From Gimesia sp. (lineage in GTDB: Bacteria; Planctomycetota; Planctomycetia; Planctomycetales; Planctomycetaceae): a stretch of 64,000 nucleotides of DNA. The notes beneath the pieces were generated by a model that saw nothing but the letters and a program-made list of their open reading frames with translations, was not told the origin of the DNA and ran no database searches. Shown piece after piece: positions 38,596 through 47,408 of this stretch (position 1 is its first letter; each line of letters begins with the position of its first letter). The stretch spans positions 1 through 64,000 of the forward strand of contig NZ_JAVJSQ010000003.1 in the NCBI RefSeq assembly GCF_040219335.1, in the 5' to 3' direction. A program made the translations under genes and the position numbers.

Positions 38596-40164
38596 TTACT
38601 TCTCTACAGATGCAACGGCACCGGGTCGGCTGCTTCCCTGCTCGATCAGATCGGCCAGCTGTTTTTTCAACCCCTGTGCGAGTTCCGGATGCGCTTCGAT
38701 GACGTTCTGCTTTTCTGCAGGATCCTGCTCTAGATCGAACAACTGATACTGGGGGACGTTGGTATTTGACAGCTGCTGCTCGACGATGATATTGCGGGCG
38801 GTCTGTTTGTCGTACCGCTGTAATTTCCATTTCCCGGTTCGCAAAGCATACGTGCCGTTGTTCCCGTTGTTCTGTTGCACGAGATGCGAGCGTCCTGCAG
38901 CGTCCGGTTTCCCCAGCAACGCATCCAACACATTGAAGCTGTCGCGACAGGCATCCTTAGGCAGTTTCTGTCCGGTCAATGTTGCCAGGCTGGTTGGCAA
39001 ATCGATGGTACAGACCAGTTCATCACTGACACCAGGCGGGATACGTCCTTTCCAGCGGGTAATAAAGGGAGTTCGGGTTCCCCCTTCATAGACACTGTAC
39101 TTGCCCCCGGAATACGGTCCAGCTGCGCGGTGATCTCCGACTTTCTCCAACGCGCCATCTTTGTAACCATCATCCATCACGGGACCGTTATCGGAACAGA
39201 ATACGACGAGCGTGTTCTCAGCCAGTTGGAGACGATCGAGTGTTTTCATCAGCTCGCCCACACACCAGTCGAGTTGGACAATCGAATCGCCGCGATAACC
39301 GAGTGATGTTTTCCCCTGAAACCGTTCATGGGGCATGCGGGGCACATGAATATCATGCGAGGCGAAGAACAGAAAAAAGGGCTGATCTTTGTTGGCTTCG
39401 ATAAATTCGACCGACTTCTCGACCCACTTATCGGCCAGATCCTCATCGCGGAAACGAGCCGCATGCCCGCCTGTATAAAAGCCGATGCGGCTGATTCCAT
39501 TGTGAATCGTTGAATTATGCCCGTGTGACCAGTCCATCTTGAGCGTATCACGGTGTGTGAGGCCGGTCGGATGATCGGGGCTCGGCTTCTTGTTCCCCAC
39601 CCAGAGGGGATCTGCCGGATCGAGATTGAGAACCCGGTGATCTTTCACATAAACCTGGGGAACCCGGTCATTGGTTGTCGGCAACAGGAAGCAGGTATCA
39701 AAACCGATCTCCAGTGGCCCCGGCTTCAGATCTCCGTTCCAGTCCGGTCCCGCTTCTCCCCCGAGCCCGAGGTGCCATTTACCGATGACAGCCGTAGCGT
39801 AGCCAGCATGTTTCAACAGGGAAGCGACGGTCTCTGTTCCCGGCTTAATAATGGCCGGTGCATTTGGCGGCGCAATCCCGGTCCGTTTTCCCCGAAAGGC
39901 ATAGGTCCCGGTCAGGAACGAATAGCGGGTCGGCGTGCACGTCGAAGCGGAACAGTACCCACTGGTAAACCGCAGTCCGTCAGCTGCCAGTTGATCAATG
40001 TGAGGTGTCTTGAGCGCTGTCGCCCCATAACAGGAAACGTCCCCGTACCCGAGGTCATCGGCCATGATTACGATCACATTGGGTTTTTCGGCCCGGAGCT
40101 GAGAATGACCGTGCAGGAGGCAAACCAGGAACAGCGTCAGCAGTGAGCAGATTCGAAATGACAT
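38596..40164 (-). CDS. Secreted arylsulfatase (CTPTR)
   Basis: A 522-residue sulfatase with signal peptide (about 1-25, HSQLRAEKPN). Metal site 'VIMADDLGYGDVSCYG', active-site motif C-T-P-T-R-Y-S-F-L-T-G at about 75, 'GKWHLGLGGEAGPDWNG', 'ASHDIHVPR' and 'FCSDNGPV'. It belongs to the long arylsulfatase branch common in planctomycetes. It is the last gene of the minus-strand run permease, ABC-like, HD, DUF3124, sulfatase, but the 55-bp gap and different theme make co-transcription uncertain. Confidence 0.92.
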   Translation of the reverse strand: MSFRICSLLTLFLVCLLHGHSQLRAEKPNVIVIMADDLGYGDVSCYGATALKTPHIDQLAADGLRFTSGYCSASTCTPTRYSFLTGTYAFRGKRTGIAPPNAPAIIKPGTETVASLLKHAGYATAVIGKWHLGLGGEAGPDWNGDLKPGPLEIGFDTCFLLPTTNDRVPQVYVKDHRVLNLDPADPLWVGNKKPSPDHPTGLTHRDTLKMDWSHGHNSTIHNGISRIGFYTGGHAARFRDEDLADKWVEKSVEFIEANKDQPFFLFFASHDIHVPRMPHERFQGKTSLGYRGDSIVQLDWCVGELMKTLDRLQLAENTLVVFCSDNGPVMDDGYKDGALEKVGDHRAAGPYSGGKYSVYEGGTRTPFITRWKGRIPPGVSDELVCTIDLPTSLATLTGQKLPKDACRDSFNVLDALLGKPDAAGRSHLVQQNNGNNGTYALRTGKWKLQRYDKQTARNIIVEQQLSNTNVPQYQLFDLEQDPAEKQNVIEAHPELAQGLKKQLADLIEQGSSRPGAVASVEK

Positions 40165-40219
40165 GAGAGCGCTTTCAATGATGATGAATTAAAAATGAAT
40201 CCAGGATTCGGGGCGGTCT

Positions 40220-40843
40220 TTAATCCCCTGTTTTAGCAGCAGGAATCGGCACACCGCTCCGGGTGAAGGCGATTGCCCGCGAACCGGAAGCCCCCACCAT
40301 GACGGATTCAACCAGAGGCGGTGCAACCTGCTCCTCGGCCATCCAGTTCACGAGAAAATTCGCACCGGAGCCTCCCGTGCTGTCTTTTTCTTCCACCAGG
40401 AATTCAATCGTCTGAAACGGGGCAAGCCTGATTGGCTGGTCCAGATAGACCTTGATCGACTCCCCGTCAGTATCGACATACTTGACTCCGGTGAGGTAGA
40501 CGGGCTGATCCTGATTGATGTTCCGGATACTCAGAGTCGTTTCCAGAAGCAACGGCGATCCGCCATGATAATAGATGTGAGAATAACAGGGGGCATAGAT
40601 CGAACCGCTGCGCGTCATTTTTTCTGAGTCGATTTCGCCTGCCTGGTAACTGGCAAGATCGGGCGGTTCATAGCTGCGCGGCGGTACGAACTTCAATTCG
40701 TGCTCGAAGCGTTCGAAGCGGGTATCGAGGTACACTGCCCCCGCGATCAGCACTAAGGTCACGACTCCCAGCAACAGAAACAGGACGAACCATTTGTCCC
40801 ACAACCACAAAAACCAGTCGGGATATTCGCCTTTATTTCCCAT
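40220..40843 (-). CDS. DUF3124 family membrane-anchored protein
   Basis: A 207-residue protein. One N-terminal membrane helix (about 20-40) is followed by a soluble beta-rich domain (about 60-200) with the DUF3124 phrases 'YSHIYYHGGSPLLLETTLSIRNINQ', 'KVYLDQPIRLAPFQTIEFLVEE', 'SGANFLVNW' and the end 'AIAFTRSGVPI'. No function is established. It sits between the HD protein (149-bp gap) and a sulfatase (55-bp gap) on the same strand. Confidence 0.8.
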   Translation of the reverse strand: MGNKGEYPDWFLWLWDKWFVLFLLLGVVTLVLIAGAVYLDTRFERFEHELKFVPPRSYEPPDLASYQAGEIDSEKMTRSGSIYAPCYSHIYYHGGSPLLLETTLSIRNINQDQPVYLTGVKYVDTDGESIKVYLDQPIRLAPFQTIEFLVEEKDSTGGSGANFLVNWMAEEQVAPPLVESVMVGASGSRAIAFTRSGVPIPAAKTGD

Positions 40844-40992
40844 CGCACACGCTTCCCCTGTGACAATTATTGTTTCATTTCCGGCAGCGCGCCTGAAAAT
40901 TCTGGTTCAGACGAATGAGACACTTTCTGTCGGCTGATGTATTAAACACTACCTCAGCCCGCATGAAAAGTCACCCCGACTGACAGTGTCGA

Positions 40993-41580
40993 CTATGGCA
41001 TCTGTTTCTGTAACTCATCCAGGCGTGACAGGCAGTTTTTTACCAGCGGGACCAGTCGTTCATCCGACTGACCGGCGGCCTCGATCATGGAATGGTAATA
41101 CTGCACAATCTCTTCCGGCGAGGCGCCGAAGTGCCCCCAGAATTCAGCGCGGTCTTCGGTCTGCAGATCAAACAGCATCGCTTCCAGGTTATGCAGTTTG
41201 TCTGCGAGCTCAATCGCCCGCGCACCGAGCGATGCCTGCTGCATCACTTCAATATGATCCCGCTTGCGATCACGCCAGTTCCGCTTTGCGCCCTCCTGAG
41301 TTTCCTTCTCTTCGGTCATCTCCCTGACGTACTGCAGAACCTCATCTGAAAAGGTTCCCTCCAGATCCTCAAAAGTCAGCGCGGTATCTTCGATCACATC
41401 ATGCAGGGCGGCAGCTGCCAGGATGGATTCCTCATGAAAGCCGGCTTTCACCAGGATCAGACAGACCCCCATCGGATGTGCGATGTAAGGAATTCCGGAC
41501 GACTTGCGTTTTTGAGATTTATGTGCTTCCGCGGCAACCCGAATGGCGTTCTCGACTACCGGAGAGTGAAGTGTATCCAT
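40993..41580 (-). CDS. HD domain protein, small (p)ppGpp hydrolase-like
   Basis: A 195-residue protein with an HD fold of the RelA/SpoT hydrolase type: 'AHKSQKRKSSGIPYIAHPMGV' (His ligand), 'ALHDVIEDT' (His-Asp pair and ED), and 'LADKLHNLEAM' (Asp ligand). No synthetase, TGS or ACT domain is present, so it is a stand-alone small alarmone hydrolase (MESH1-type) candidate that would remove the 3'-pyrophosphate of (p)ppGpp. It starts 15 bp after the ABC-exporter-like gene on the same strand, so the two are very likely co-transcribed. No other alarmone gene lies in the window. Confidence 0.82.
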   Translation of the reverse strand: MDTLHSPVVENAIRVAAEAHKSQKRKSSGIPYIAHPMGVCLILVKAGFHEESILAAAALHDVIEDTALTFEDLEGTFSDEVLQYVREMTEEKETQEGAKRNWRDRKRDHIEVMQQASLGARAIELADKLHNLEAMLFDLQTEDRAEFWGHFGASPEEIVQYYHSMIEAAGQSDERLVPLVKNCLSRLDELQKQMP

Positions 41581-41595
41581 GCTGCAAACTCTGGT

Positions 41596-43713
41596 TTAAC
41601 GTTGTTCGATCGGAGTATCCTGTGAGTGCCGGAACTGGTTAAATCGTGTGTACTCCCAGTGACGATACAGGGCGGATTTCTTCAACAGGTTCGATTGACT
41701 GTCGACCGCTTCCACTTTGCCTTCGTGAATCATGACGACCTGATCGACGCGTCGCAGGGTCGTGATACGGGAAGGAATGACCAGCACGGTCCGGTTCTGG
41801 AAAATCCGGGAGTAGGCATCTTCGAGCAGCGTTTTGGTATCTTCGTCGAGCGGCCCTTCCGGTTCTTCGATGATCATCAGAGCCGGCTTTCGCAACAGGG
41901 CGCGGGCCAGTCCTAACCGGAAACACTCACCCGTTGTCAGATCTTCCCCGTGCTGCCCCAGAACGGTTTCGTAACCTTGAGGCAGCCCCTGGATAAACTG
42001 ATGCGCGTGTGATTCTTTGGAAGCCGCAATGACTTCCTGCAGCGAATACCGTTCATCGCCACAGCGAATGTTGTCCTTGACGGTTCCGGTGAGACAGGGA
42101 TCGTTACCGCTCACAAAAATCGCTTCCGCCCGCAGAGACTCCAGGGTCACCCACGCCGTGTCTTCGCCGTCGATCAGGACCCGGCCCGAGCGGGGCTCAA
42201 TAAAGCGGGGTACCAGGAAACTGACAGCGCGTGGGGCGAGTTTCTCCAGCGATACCAGTGCGGTTGTCGAACCGGCGGGAATTTTCAGATCAAAGCCATT
42301 CAAGATCGGAGGTGAACCAGGCGTGAGACTGTAAGTGACGTTTTCGAACTGTAGTGCTGTCGACATTGGCTCCAGAAATTTCGCACCGACTGCCTGCCCG
42401 ACTTCGGGGATCAGGTTCAGATAACGATAAATCGAGCTGGCAGCCACAGTGGATTCTTCGCGCACACGGAACAGTTCATGCAAACCATTGACCGGCAGGT
42501 AGAAGAAGCCGAAGATTCCCACCACCAGCACCGCAGCAGAGAGCGGCAGACTATCCGGATTCACGAGGACTTTATACCCCACCAGAAAGACAACCAGGCA
42601 CGAACAGAAGACGGCCAGGCCTCGGGCGATACGATGTCCCCAGCCTTCAACGCGTTTCAGCTTTTCCAGGTTTTCGGTGTATTTCGCCAGATGCTTCTGA
42701 AACTGTTCATGCTCCGGGTTTTCCATTCCATAGCCGCGAACCAGGCGTGTGCTCCGCAGATTTTCAGCCAGCAGGGAAAGTTCGGTATCGATGGTGACCA
42801 GTGTTCTGGCATGCTGCAAATCATAATCTTTGCGATGCTGCATCAGAAAATACCAGGCTGCGGCCAGTGGAATGATGCACTGCAGCGTTAAACGCCAGTC
42901 GATGGAAACGGCAATCAACAGCAGAATCGCCAGCGTCATAGTGTGCCGCGTCAAACCGTAGACCCAGTGGAAGACACCGTTCTGTACGGTTCCCACATCC
43001 TGAATGAACAGGTGAAACGCCTGATCGGTCTCTTTCCCCGACAGATCCCCGGGCCCCAGGCGGAGCGCCTGGCGATGAATCATATTGCGTAACGTTGTCG
43101 AAATATGATGGGAAACTTTCAGGCTCCTCAGTCGGCATCGCCAGCGGATCAACACCCGGATGCTGGCCACAACCAGCGCGACTAAAATCAGTGTGAATAA
43201 CGCGGACTGATTCTGCTGCAGCAAGGGGACACGCTGATACACGCTTTTCATGATCCCCAGATGGTATTTGGAATGCGTCCACCAGACGGAGGGCAGAATC
43301 CCCGTATCAGCAAGAATCAAGCGATCTGGAGGAGTCGCTGGTTGTGCGTCCGCGGGAGCCGCTTTCGGCTCTGGTTCGGGCGCGGGCTTTTCTTCCGCGG
43401 CGGCAACTTCGTCAGTATCGGCTTTCGGCTCAGCCGGTTCCTCGGATGGTTCGGTGGCTTCAGCAGGTGCTTCGGGTTCGGGACTGGCCAGGATTTCCTG
43501 CAGTTGCTGAACCCGCTCTACCCCCTGCACCGAAATCCGCCCACGATGATCCAGCAGATCCAGGATCAGAAAAAACAGGATGAGCAGAAACGCCAGCAAG
43601 AGGCCATTGATGAACGACCAGAACACAACGGATCTGGCAGACCCACGAAAAAACTCCCGCGCGGGGAACGCGCGATGGAATGCGTTGGGCTGACGATTTG
43701 ACACAGGACCCAC
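41596..43713 (-). CDS. ABC exporter-like protein with degenerate nucleotide-binding domain
   Basis: A 705-residue protein with the layout of a half-ABC exporter: TM1 (about 30-50), then an extracytoplasmic Pro/Glu/Ala-rich insert (about 70-135), five further helices (about 170-430) and a nucleotide-binding domain (about 445-690). The fold is clearly kept: FENVTY, 'SGRVLIDGEDT', 'LTGTVKDNI', 'LGLARALLRKP'. The catalytic motifs are not. Walker A reads SLEKLAPRA instead of GxxGxGK(S/T); the Q-loop Gln is Gly (SGND); the LSGGQ signature is LTTGE; Walker B ends IIEEP rather than LDEP; and the H-loop His is Ser (PSRIT). The start is GTG 43713, the only candidate before TM1. It follows an ABC-2 permease by 46 bp and precedes the HD gene by 15 bp. 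See findings. Confidence 0.85.
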   Translation of the reverse strand: MGPVSNRQPNAFHRAFPAREFFRGSARSVVFWSFINGLLLAFLLILFFLILDLLDHRGRISVQGVERVQQLQEILASPEPEAPAEATEPSEEPAEPKADTDEVAAAEEKPAPEPEPKAAPADAQPATPPDRLILADTGILPSVWWTHSKYHLGIMKSVYQRVPLLQQNQSALFTLILVALVVASIRVLIRWRCRLRSLKVSHHISTTLRNMIHRQALRLGPGDLSGKETDQAFHLFIQDVGTVQNGVFHWVYGLTRHTMTLAILLLIAVSIDWRLTLQCIIPLAAAWYFLMQHRKDYDLQHARTLVTIDTELSLLAENLRSTRLVRGYGMENPEHEQFQKHLAKYTENLEKLKRVEGWGHRIARGLAVFCSCLVVFLVGYKVLVNPDSLPLSAAVLVVGIFGFFYLPVNGLHELFRVREESTVAASSIYRYLNLIPEVGQAVGAKFLEPMSTALQFENVTYSLTPGSPPILNGFDLKIPAGSTTALVSLEKLAPRAVSFLVPRFIEPRSGRVLIDGEDTAWVTLESLRAEAIFVSGNDPCLTGTVKDNIRCGDERYSLQEVIAASKESHAHQFIQGLPQGYETVLGQHGEDLTTGECFRLGLARALLRKPALMIIEEPEGPLDEDTKTLLEDAYSRIFQNRTVLVIPSRITTLRRVDQVVMIHEGKVEAVDSQSNLLKKSALYRHWEYTRFNQFRHSQDTPIEQR

Positions 43714-43759
43714 CGAATCTGTTTTAAGTGATTAAATTAAAAGGCCTGTCCCCTGTCTG

Positions 43760-44686
43760 TCAGGCAAGGTCCCGGTCTTCGAAAAGGATGAAGGCAACCA
43801 GAATCGCAATTCCGGAATAGAGCAGGCAGCTTAATGCGGAATGACCGATATAGACTGGTGGAACCACGGTTCCCGTTGCGACCGCTGGTGACATATTGAA
43901 GTTATCCAGGTTGGGCAGAATCGTAGCAATCAGCTGCCCGGTAAACTTCACGAATTCCAGCCCCTCTGCCTTGGCCTGAACCAGATTGGGAGTGAGGTGG
44001 CCAATGATATAGACGCCAAAACAGATAATCATGTTGACCATCATGGGCAGACGGGTCGAGATCGCCACGCTGATGGCGGCCAGAATGGCGACTTCCATAT
44101 AGATCAGCAGAATCCCGGGCAGAATCAGCCAGACCGCAGCCATCCGCTCGGCGTGCGTTGGTGGTTCCTGGGCCGCTTCGCGGGCATCATAGCCGACTTT
44201 GAAATAAACCAGCAGCAGGAAAGTAATCACCATGGGCAACATCAGCCAGACGACGGCCTTCAGAATTCCCAGGTATTTCCCGACGATAAACTGACGACGG
44301 TTGATCGGCTTTGACAACAGCGTCATGGCCGTCTTACCTTCAATTTCATCAGCGATGCTGGTACTCGCCGACCACACGGCCAGCAACAGACTGCAGATCA
44401 GGATCGTTGCAAGACCACAGTCCATCAGCATCTTGACGTCATCCCCCATCGAAAAGAACGGGAGAAACGTATTTAACAGCAGCAGGATTAAACCGAGTGC
44501 CATCAGCAAGAGGAACACGGGCTGGCGAATGGCTTCCTTCGTGGTCGCCCTGGCGATTACCCCCGCCTGGGTCATCGAAGTCACACCGAACAGGAGTACA
44601 AAATAGATTGCAACTCCGATTCCGGTAATCCACCATTGCACTGTCAGATTTGTCGTCTCAGCAGCCAATACCAGCAGGTTTCCCAT
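43760..44686 (-). CDS. ABC-2 type transporter permease
   Basis: A 308-residue membrane protein with six to eight hydrophobic segments (about 15-40, 55-75, 85-105, 145-170, 190-215, 220-240, 280-300). The phrase 'STSIADEIEGKTAMTLLSKPINRRQFIVGKYLGIL' (about 107-140) is the hallmark of ABC-2 permeases. The partner ATPase is unknown: the adjacent downstream ABC-like protein has no intact ATP-binding motifs, and the only intact ABC ATPase in the window lies 11 kb away with its own permease. First gene of the leftward run. Confidence 0.83.
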   Translation of the reverse strand: MGNLLVLAAETTNLTVQWWITGIGVAIYFVLLFGVTSMTQAGVIARATTKEAIRQPVFLLLMALGLILLLLNTFLPFFSMGDDVKMLMDCGLATILICSLLLAVWSASTSIADEIEGKTAMTLLSKPINRRQFIVGKYLGILKAVVWLMLPMVITFLLLVYFKVGYDAREAAQEPPTHAERMAAVWLILPGILLIYMEVAILAAISVAISTRLPMMVNMIICFGVYIIGHLTPNLVQAKAEGLEFVKFTGQLIATILPNLDNFNMSPAVATGTVVPPVYIGHSALSCLLYSGIAILVAFILFEDRDLA

Positions 44687-45077
44687 TGTTTATGTACCGT
44701 CTTTAAAATAATGCATCAAAAAGTCAGTGCTCGCAGCTGACACCTGAGTGCGCAACTACACTTGCATCATACGAATGAAGTCTGCTCCGATGTTGGTTTT
44801 ATTTTTGAACTTCTGAAAAAAGAAAGAGAATTCAGAATTCGCAGACCATCGTCGGAAAGTAACAGCTACTTTACCGAGAACCGGTGGCGAAAGTAAAGAA
44901 AACAGACCCAAACGCCCCGCGTTTTCCCCAATCTGACAGGCAGCTTCGCTATAACTTGCCAAATTGCTGCCATGCTCACGGCAAATGGTGAGGGGGAGTC
45001 TGCTCCTGTTGAACAGCAAAGCGGGTTTTGACTGATCGAAACCTGGCGTGTCGGTGATCCAGCAGGGATCGGAGCGC
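44687..45077. other. Intergenic, no gene recognised
   Basis: About 390 bp between acylphosphatase and the ABC-2 permease, both leftward. It likely contains the promoter of the permease-ABC-HD run. Frames here overlap the acylphosphatase gene and are not protein-like. AT-rich at 44795-44830. Confidence 0.35.
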
Positions 45078-45389
45078 TCAATATTCGATGGTGAAACTTT
45101 GACGATCAGAATCGGCCGGGGCCCCTTGAATCGATACATCCGTCACATTCGTTGCGAATGTCAGCATCATATCGTCGAAAAACCGATCGAGCACTGACTG
45201 ATCACGGGCCTGCGCGACCAGTTCCACGGTTCCATCGGGTAGATTTTTGACGAATCCGGTAACAGGGTAACGCTCCGCCAACTGAGTTGTGCGATATCGA
45301 AACCCGACGCCCTGCACCCGCCCCGCATAAATCGCGCGTAGACTGATCAGATCCGTCGAAGAACCGGACTGATGAGGATCAGCACACAT
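45078..45389 (-). CDS. acyP: Acylphosphatase
   Basis: A 103-residue enzyme that hydrolyses acyl-phosphates such as acetyl- or carbamoyl-phosphate. The signature [10 protein letters not shown] (about 22-31) has the catalytic Arg, and '[16 protein letters not shown]' carries the catalytic Asn. The C-terminus 'QSFTIEY' is typical. ATG 45389 has GAGAGGA about 10 bases upstream; a TTG at 45410 would add seven residues. It lies 122 bp downstream of csrA on the same strand. Confidence 0.93.
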   Translation of the reverse strand: MCADPHQSGSSTDLISLRAIYAGRVQGVGFRYRTTQLAERYPVTGFVKNLPDGTVELVAQARDQSVLDRFFDDMMLTFATNVTDVSIQGAPADSDRQSFTIEY

Positions 45390-45511
45390 GGCCGATATCC
45401 TCTCTATCAAGAGACCGTAAATTAATGAGCGAAAAAACGTTGATCGGAGACAGTACGATCAGAAGGGACTTTAAGCCCTGAGAAATGAATAGAGACTTCG
45501 GTCACACTGCT

Positions 45512-45715
45512 TTAATGCGAAGAAGGCTCTTCAGTCAACTGGCCTGATTCCGGCAAGTCTGAAAAGTCGATACACAATTCTTCGCGAACAATGCTCATGC
45601 TGCGCGGAGCATCAATTCCTAATCGCACAGAATTGGGACCAATTCGAACAATCGTCAGGGTTACGTCATCGCCAATCCGAATCCGCTCGCCGGGCTTACG
45701 TGATAATACAAGCAT
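45512..45715 (-). CDS. csrA: Carbon storage regulator CsrA
   Basis: A 67-residue RNA-binding protein that represses translation at GGA motifs. The full family start MLVLSRKPGERIRIGDD, the RIGPNSVRLGIDAPR core and the 'IVREEL' strand are present. In many flagellated bacteria and planctomycetes CsrA controls motility and carbon storage. The short acidic tail is normal. Its own leader holds several GGA sites (next entry), so autoregulation is likely. AAGGA is 10-11 bases before the ATG. Confidence 0.95.
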   Translation of the reverse strand: MLVLSRKPGERIRIGDDVTLTIVRIGPNSVRLGIDAPRSMSIVREELCIDFSDLPESGQLTEEPSSH

Positions 45716-45785
45716 TTCTTTTCGAATCCTTCGTTTTCTGTTCCCTCATACTTCCCTGTAACCTTCCAGGAAGGTCGAAAGCATT
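45716..45785 (-). promoter_or_regulatory. GGA-rich csrA leader (possible CsrA autoregulation)
   Basis: Read toward csrA, the leader has four GGA-containing sites within 55 bases: one in the loop-like centre of a near-palindrome CCTTCC-T-GGAAGG (revcomp at about 45761-45774), AGGGAAG (45751-45757 area), AGGGAAC (45740-45746) and AAGGATT (45725-45731) that doubles as the ribosome-binding site. This spacing is what CsrA dimers bridge. Confidence 0.5.
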
Positions 45786-46341
45786 GTGCAGGATGAGGGT
45801 AGTTCAAGAGTACTCATCTCGACAATTCACTGAAACCAGCCAGCAAACTGCCATCACTACGATGTCGACATCAGTATGATAACAGCTTTTGAATTATCAT
45901 GTCCAGCCCAGACTGAAAAATAACGTCACGACCCGCACAACCGCCAATAACCGCCCCGAAACCACTCTTTTTACCCAAAATCGTGCCCAAAAATCAGGCA
46001 CAACCACCCCTGCACAATAAACAGGCACGATCAGTGCCATCGTCAGAGCTCTCATAACCAGACAATTTCCTCTCAGCCCGCTGACCGGTGCCCAGCTCGC
46101 AGTCAATTTCCAGTATAGTGGATGCCGCAGGCTCTACTGAAATACAGTCCGTACGCTGGAAAATAATTTCAAAATTTCTTTCTCTCCTCTCAGCCGGTTA
46201 CCGGTTGGCGATGGTGAATGCAGATGCAAAAGAAGACGGAAAACCAGCGGGGAACCGCTTGACGATTCCCACTTTGATCGTCAGTCTTTAGCAACAGTGT
46301 TAACTAACTCAGAATTTCTGCCTCGCTATCAGGGGAACATC
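45786..46341. other. Intergenic region between csrA and an oxidoreductase gene
   Basis: About 555 bp. It should include promoters for csrA (leftward) and the Gfo/Idh/MocA gene (rightward). A short hydrophobic frame on the minus strand (45897-46106) is not supported by a ribosome-binding site or codon pattern and is not called. AGGGGA at 46331-46336 is the oxidoreductase ribosome-binding site. Confidence 0.35.
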
Positions 46342-47403
46342 ATGGTTCGTATCGGAATAATCGGCGTCGGTTTTATGGGAATGGCTCACTACGAAGGAGC
46401 CAAAAAGCTCAAAGGAGCCAAGGTCACTGCGATCTCAACGCGCGATCCCAAGAAACTGTCTGGCGACTGGAGCAGCATCGAAGGCAACTTCGGTCCTCGC
46501 GGAGGTCAGGTCGATCTCTCCAAGGTAAAACAGTACAGTGATTACCATGAACTGCTGGCAGACCCCGATATTGATCTGGTCGATATCTGTCTTCCCACCG
46601 AAATGCATGAGAAAGTCGCCATGGATTCCATCCAGGCCGGCAAACACACACTGGTCGAAAAGCCGATTGCCATCGACCTCAAGGCCGCCAACCGGATGGT
46701 GAAGGCAGCCGAAAAAGCGGGCGTACAGTTCATGGTAGCCCAGGTCCTTCCCTTCTTCCCGGAATTTCAGTTTGCCGTTGAATGTGTTCGCAGCCAGAAA
46801 TATGGAAAACTGCTGGCCGCACACTTCCGCCGTGTGATGGCTCCTCCCAAATGGTCAGAGAATATTGAAGACTTCCAGAAACTGGGGGGCTGGGGCATCG
46901 ACCTGCACATTCATGACAACCACCTGATCAGCCTGATGTGTGGCGTTCCCCAGAAAGTGACCTCTCGCGGTATCGAAAACAAGGGTTACATCAACCACGT
47001 GCATACCGTTTATGACTATGAAGACCCGAACCTGGCGATCAGTTGTGTCAGTGGTGGCATCGCGACGCGCGGCCTCGAATTCGCCCACGGCTTTGAACTC
47101 TACTTCGAAGAAGCCACCGTTCTCTTCGGAGCCGGAACCATGGGTGTCGGCAAAAATAAGGAATGGGTTGTCAGCCAGCCGCTGACATTGATCACCAAAT
47201 CCGGTCAGCTGAAACATCCAAAACTCAAAGGGGGCAACGAATGGTGTGCCGCCTTCACGCTGGAACTGCAGGCAGCCGTCAATGCGATTCAGTCGGGTGA
47301 AGACCCCGAGGCACTCTCCGGCGCCCTGGCCCGCGATGCTCTGAAAATCTGTTACGCGGAAGCAAAAAGTATTCAGACAGGGCGATCCATTCCTGTCAAA
47401 TAA
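46342..47403 (+). CDS. Gfo/Idh/MocA family oxidoreductase (cytoplasmic)
   Basis: A 353-residue NAD(P)-dependent oxidoreductase. The Rossmann start is 'VRIGIIGVGFMGMAHYEGA' (GxGxxG) and the second family motif reads 'EKPIAIDLKAANRM' (EKP). The C-terminal alpha/beta domain has 'WGIDLHIHDNHLI' with the conserved D-x-H-x2-D/H active-site pattern. No signal peptide, so it acts in the cytoplasm, probably on a sugar or cyclitol. ATG 46342 is preferred over the upstream start at 46297 because AGGGGA sits 5 bases before it. Single gene followed by a hairpin. Confidence 0.9.
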   Translation: MVRIGIIGVGFMGMAHYEGAKKLKGAKVTAISTRDPKKLSGDWSSIEGNFGPRGGQVDLSKVKQYSDYHELLADPDIDLVDICLPTEMHEKVAMDSIQAGKHTLVEKPIAIDLKAANRMVKAAEKAGVQFMVAQVLPFFPEFQFAVECVRSQKYGKLLAAHFRRVMAPPKWSENIEDFQKLGGWGIDLHIHDNHLISLMCGVPQKVTSRGIENKGYINHVHTVYDYEDPNLAISCVSGGIATRGLEFAHGFELYFEEATVLFGAGTMGVGKNKEWVVSQPLTLITKSGQLKHPKLKGGNEWCAAFTLELQAAVNAIQSGEDPEALSGALARDALKICYAEAKSIQTGRSIPVK

Positions 47404-47408
47404 GTGTC

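Noticed and set aside
44756-45139. 127-codon frame between acylphosphatase and the permease
   Set aside because: It overlaps the acylphosphatase gene in another frame and is not protein-like.
45897-46106. 69-codon hydrophobic frame on the minus strand, possible small membrane protein
   Set aside because: No ribosome-binding site, odd composition (Val/Arg/Trp-rich) and a position in the control region of two genes.
46204-46262. GGCGATGG-like sequence resembling the start of a fluoride riboswitch
   Set aside because: The downstream pairing parts are missing and the following gene is an oxidoreductase, not a fluoride channel.
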